Assembly: GCA_900768735.1 (NCBI GenBank)
Contig: CAAGDZ010000086.1
Span: 1 to 7,035, forward strand
Reading direction: 5' to 3'
DNA: 7,035 bases
From: Oscillospiraceae bacterium
Lineage (GTDB): Bacteria; Bacillota; Clostridia; Oscillospirales; Ruminococcaceae
The notes under the pieces are model-generated. The model was not told the DNA's origin, searched no databases, and saw only the letters and a list, made by a program, of their open reading frames with translations. This document shows, piece after piece, positions 5,096-7,035 of this stretch (its first letter is position 1; the number at the start of each line of letters is the position of its first letter). The position numbers and the translations under genes are program-made.

Positions 5096-5425
5096 TTACA
5101 CCCCGCCGTGAGTGCCTTTTCTTCCGTAGGTCGAGCCGGGGGCGGAAGTGTCATTTGAAGCTTTGTACGCGCTCTTTTGCGAGCCGTGCTTTTCGTTTTC
5201 AACCGGTACGGCGTGGGGGTAGACATCGCGGTAGGAGTTTTGGTTCTTGTCGCTCTCTCTGCCGTGCGGCACAAGTCCGGTGCAGTCGGTCGAGGAGGAG
5301 GACGGGGTGAAGTTGTTTAAAATAATATCCTCCATGTCTGATTTTTCCTGTGCGTTTTTCGGTACGGGTTTTTTGAGCAGGTTGTATTCTTTCTGAAGCT
5401 CGTCTTTTGATTTGTTTGTGTTCAT
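5096..5425 (-). CDS. Small hydrophilic protein with a DCTGLVP motif, function unknown
   Basis: 109 residues, no membrane segment or signal peptide. The N-terminal half (DELQKEYNLLKKPVPKNAQE, then MEDIILNNFTPSSSSTDCTG, then LVP; motif D47-C-T-G-L-V-P53) followed by NSYRDVYP (63-70) resembles a small uncharacterised clostridial protein type I recall, which favours this frame. The tail after about residue 75 is low-complexity, rich in Ser, Lys and Gly. AAAGGA (5432-5437) lies 6 nt before the ATG. An overlapping frame on the same strand (5026-5274) is open and ends in TVKAVSQAVNKPTV, so a frameshift joining the two is possible. No clear promoter is visible upstream. It faces the same way as the XRE-repeat gene but is separated by 475 bp of repeats. 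Confidence 0.62.
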   Translation of the reverse strand: MNTNKSKDELQKEYNLLKKPVPKNAQEKSDMEDIILNNFTPSSSSTDCTGLVPHGRESDKNQNSYRDVYPHAVPVENEKHGSQKSAYKASNDTSAPGSTYGRKGTHGGV

Positions 5426-5491
5426 ATTTTTTCCTTTCAGCCTTTATGATAGCTTGATTTTCTGTGCAAGAATAGTATCTGCGGATTTTAG

Positions 5492-5670
5492 GAAAATATG
5501 AACGCCGGTTGCACCGGCGGGCAGTTCCGCCTTTTTAGCGGTTTGATTTATCTTGAAGATACTGCAACGGCGGGATAATAACGTAGCGATAACTTCAGAT
5601 TTAGCCGGCATTGTGACCCCGCCGTTAGTCTGCTTTCATATACTGTAAACAATTTTAAAGGCGGCTTTGC
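5492..5670. repeat. 179-bp structured direct repeat, left copy
   Basis: Matches 6857-7035 over its whole length; about 19 differences including one gap in the 167-bp core from GCCGGTT on, by hand. Structures present: GCCGGT-TGC-ACCGGC at 5504, overlapping GGCGG-GCAGTT-CCGCC; TATCTT-G-AAGATA; and a long stem AACGGCGGG (5566-5574) with CCCGCCGTT (5618-5626). GGCAGTTCCGCCTTT (5520-5534) and AAAGGCGGCTTTGCC (5657-5671) are imperfect terminal inverted repeats (12 of 15). It lies 3' of the MFS gene. It is MITE-like in layout; no transposase is present. Confidence 0.85.
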
Positions 5671-5691
5671 CTGTCGGGGTACCCGACCAAA

Positions 5692-6843
5692 TCAGCTCCT
5701 GCACGCTTTTTCTGTTTTATATATCATAATCAGAAGTAAAATCAGGAAGAATGCGAGATAGAACGGCATAAGCGTAAGGCTGATATTATTCGCTATCAGA
5801 CCGAAAAGCGGCGGCATGAAGGTCGAGCCGACATAGGCGCTCGCCATCTGTATGCCGATTATGCCCTGTGAGTTTTCCGCGCCGAAGTTTTTCGGGGTGG
5901 AGTGGATAATGCAGGGGTAGACCGGCGCACAGCCAAGTCCGATAACTATAAACCCGATAACCGAGGTGATTTTAAACGGGGGTACAATCAACAGGACGCC
6001 GCACAGCGCTATTCCCGTGCCGATGCGTATCATGCGGTTGTCGCCGAGCCGGTCGGAGATAAAGCCGGAGAGAAAGCGCCCCGCCGTTATTCCTATAAAG
6101 AACAGCGAGCCGAGCGCCGCCGCCTCGTCCTTTGACACCCCGCGCGTACCCTCTAAATAGCTGCTCGCCCAGAGCATGGTCGTTGCCTCAGCCGCGCAGT
6201 AGGACAGAAAGCCGAGCAGGAGATAAGGCACGCCCCTTATTTTAAGCGCGCCCTTTATTCCGAGCAGCGGCGTGTTGCTTTGCTGTAGGGCGGTCGGCTT
6301 GTTCACCCGCCACAGCGGGATTGTGAACAGCAGAACGGCGGCTATGCCGAATTGCAGGTACGAAACCGCGCGGTAGCCGTCAGTCCACGCGGCGTGGGTC
6401 AGCGCGTAGCTCATGATGTACGGACTTATGATAGTACCCACACCCCAGAAGCAATGCAGCCAGCTCATGTGCCGCGAGCTGTAGTGGAGTGCGACATAGT
6501 TGTTCAAAGCGGCGTCTATCGCGCCCGCGCCCAGTCCGTAGGGTATACCCCACAGGCACATCTGGTACAACTCGGTCGAGATTGAAAATCCGAAAAGGGC
6601 TATTGCGGTGAGGAAAACGCTGACGATTGTGACCGCCTTTGTGCCGAATTTTCTGGTGACGCGCTCCGACATCAGACCGGAGATGATTGTGCCGCCCGAA
6701 ATAATCATCGAGATGAAGCCCATGTAGGACAGCGGCACGTCAAATTCGGCGCGGATTGTAGGCCATGCCGCGCCGAGAAGGGAATCGGGCAGACCAAGAC
6801 TTATGAAGGCAAGATAGATTACGGCTAAAAGTAAAAGATACAT
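5692..6843 (-). CDS. Major facilitator superfamily transporter (FucP-like branch)
   Basis: 383 residues, with about 12 hydrophobic spans in two halves separated by a polar linker near 181-200: an inner-membrane secondary transporter. Loop 2-3 carries G56-LMSERVTRKFG67, a variant of MFS motif A, and the corresponding second-half loop is G260-FISDRLGDNR. First-half features LGLPDSLLGAAWPTI (16-30), D110-AALNNYVALHY and SWLHCFWGVG (127-136) resemble the fucose permease/YbjJ-like group (COG0738), suggesting a sugar or small-metabolite substrate, not proven. A slightly short length is usual for that group. GGAGA upstream (6852-6856) supports the ATG. The gene is isolated and bracketed by two 179-bp direct repeats; the upstream copy supplies its whole visible promoter region. 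Confidence 0.9.
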   Translation of the reverse strand: MYLLLLAVIYLAFISLGLPDSLLGAAWPTIRAEFDVPLSYMGFISMIISGGTIISGLMSERVTRKFGTKAVTIVSVFLTAIALFGFSISTELYQMCLWGIPYGLGAGAIDAALNNYVALHYSSRHMSWLHCFWGVGTIISPYIMSYALTHAAWTDGYRAVSYLQFGIAAVLLFTIPLWRVNKPTALQQSNTPLLGIKGALKIRGVPYLLLGFLSYCAAEATTMLWASSYLEGTRGVSKDEAAALGSLFFIGITAGRFLSGFISDRLGDNRMIRIGTGIALCGVLLIVPPFKITSVIGFIVIGLGCAPVYPCIIHSTPKNFGAENSQGIIGIQMASAYVGSTFMPPLFGLIANNISLTLMPFYLAFFLILLLIMIYKTEKACRS

Positions 6844-6856
6844 AACAGAAATCTCC

Positions 6857-7035
6857 GAAAATACGATTTGCCGGTTGCACCGGCGGGCAGTTCCGCCTTT
6901 TAATCAGTTTGATTTATCTTAAAGATACTGCAACGGCGGGATAATAACGTAGCAACAAATTCAGTTTTAGCCGGCATTTGACCCCGCCGTTAATCTACTT
7001 GCATATCATGCAAACATTTTCAAAGGCGGACTTGC
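6857..7035. repeat. 179-bp structured direct repeat, right copy (reaches the window edge)
   Basis: Second copy, same orientation, beginning at GAAAATA immediately upstream of the ribosome site of the MFS gene. It keeps the GCCGGTTGCACCGGC palindrome, the TATCTT-T-AAGATA palindrome, the AACGGCGGG/CCCGCCGTT stem and the terminal CCGCCTTT/AAAGGCGG arms. It also has TTGCATGATATGCAA, which is broken in the left copy. It would form part of the MFS leader or promoter. Continuation beyond 7035 cannot be judged. Confidence 0.82.

Noticed and set aside
4987..5310. 107-residue plus-strand Arg-rich frame
   Set aside because: It overlaps the palindromic element and the minus-strand DCTGLVP gene, has no ribosome site, and has the Arg/Ser-rich composition of a shadow frame.
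5673..5687. GTCGGG-GTA-CCCGAC hairpin as terminator of the MFS gene
   Set aside because: The stem is only 6 bp and no T tract follows on the minus strand; it may be part of the repeat boundary instead.
5492..7035. Composite transposon or insertion sequence carrying the MFS gene
   Set aside because: No transposase or remnant is encoded in the repeats and no target-site duplication could be identified, so only a MITE-like repeat is claimed.

Overview
The window looks like chromosomal accessory DNA from a low-to-mid GC Gram-positive gut-type anaerobe of the Clostridia, possibly Oscillospirales ([Eubacterium] siraeum / Ruminococcus-like). This assignment is inferred from AAGGAGG-type ribosome sites, near-consensus sigma-A promoters, the protein families present and the abundance of structured intergenic repeats. 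There is no rRNA, tRNA, CRISPR array, transposase or phage gene.

Left part (1-1134): the first 23 codons of a leftward gene resembling a TauE/SafE permease are cut off by the window edge. Divergent to it is a probable two-gene rightward unit: a zinc cytidine deaminase-like protein (211-603), then a small single-span membrane protein (650-985). A hairpin at 1063-1095 separates this unit from the convergent SDR oxidoreductase gene (1135-1935, minus).

Middle part (1936-3654): the SDR gene has its own promoter and a leader of about 110 nt. Divergent to it is a compact operon of a TetR-type repressor (2259-2882) overlapping by ATGA a flavodoxin-fold NAD(P)H oxidoreductase with a C-x2-C-x2-C-x6-C cluster (2879-3574). 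Its promoter is a perfect TTGACA-17-TATAAT bearing two copies of the palindrome GCTAAT-N4-ATTARC, one in the spacer and one over the start site, which indicates autorepression. The operon ends in a strong hairpin terminator. The SDR and the flavoprotein are both redox enzymes, and the TetR protein probably senses a small molecule handled by the flavoprotein.

Right-middle (3655-5491): a leftward gene encodes an XRE-type DNA-binding domain fused to about seven tandem 29-residue helical repeats. Its short mRNA leader can fold into a four-way cloverleaf-like structure directly after an extended -10 promoter, and ATCAAG motifs at exact 23-bp steps lie around that promoter. Upstream is a 380-bp gene-free stretch with two copies of a 39-bp direct repeat, a GC-rich hairpin and a three-way-junction palindromic element. 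Then comes a small hydrophilic protein gene with a DCTGLVP motif (5096-5425, minus).

Right end (5492-7035): an MFS transporter gene (5692-6843, minus) is bracketed by two direct copies of a 179-bp structured repeat (about 88-89% identical over the aligned core by hand). Each has imperfect terminal inverted repeats and a central GC-rich stem, like a MITE or a mobile RNA-structured element.

The most unusual items are the XRE-solenoid regulator with its folded leader, and the repeat-bracketed MFS gene.
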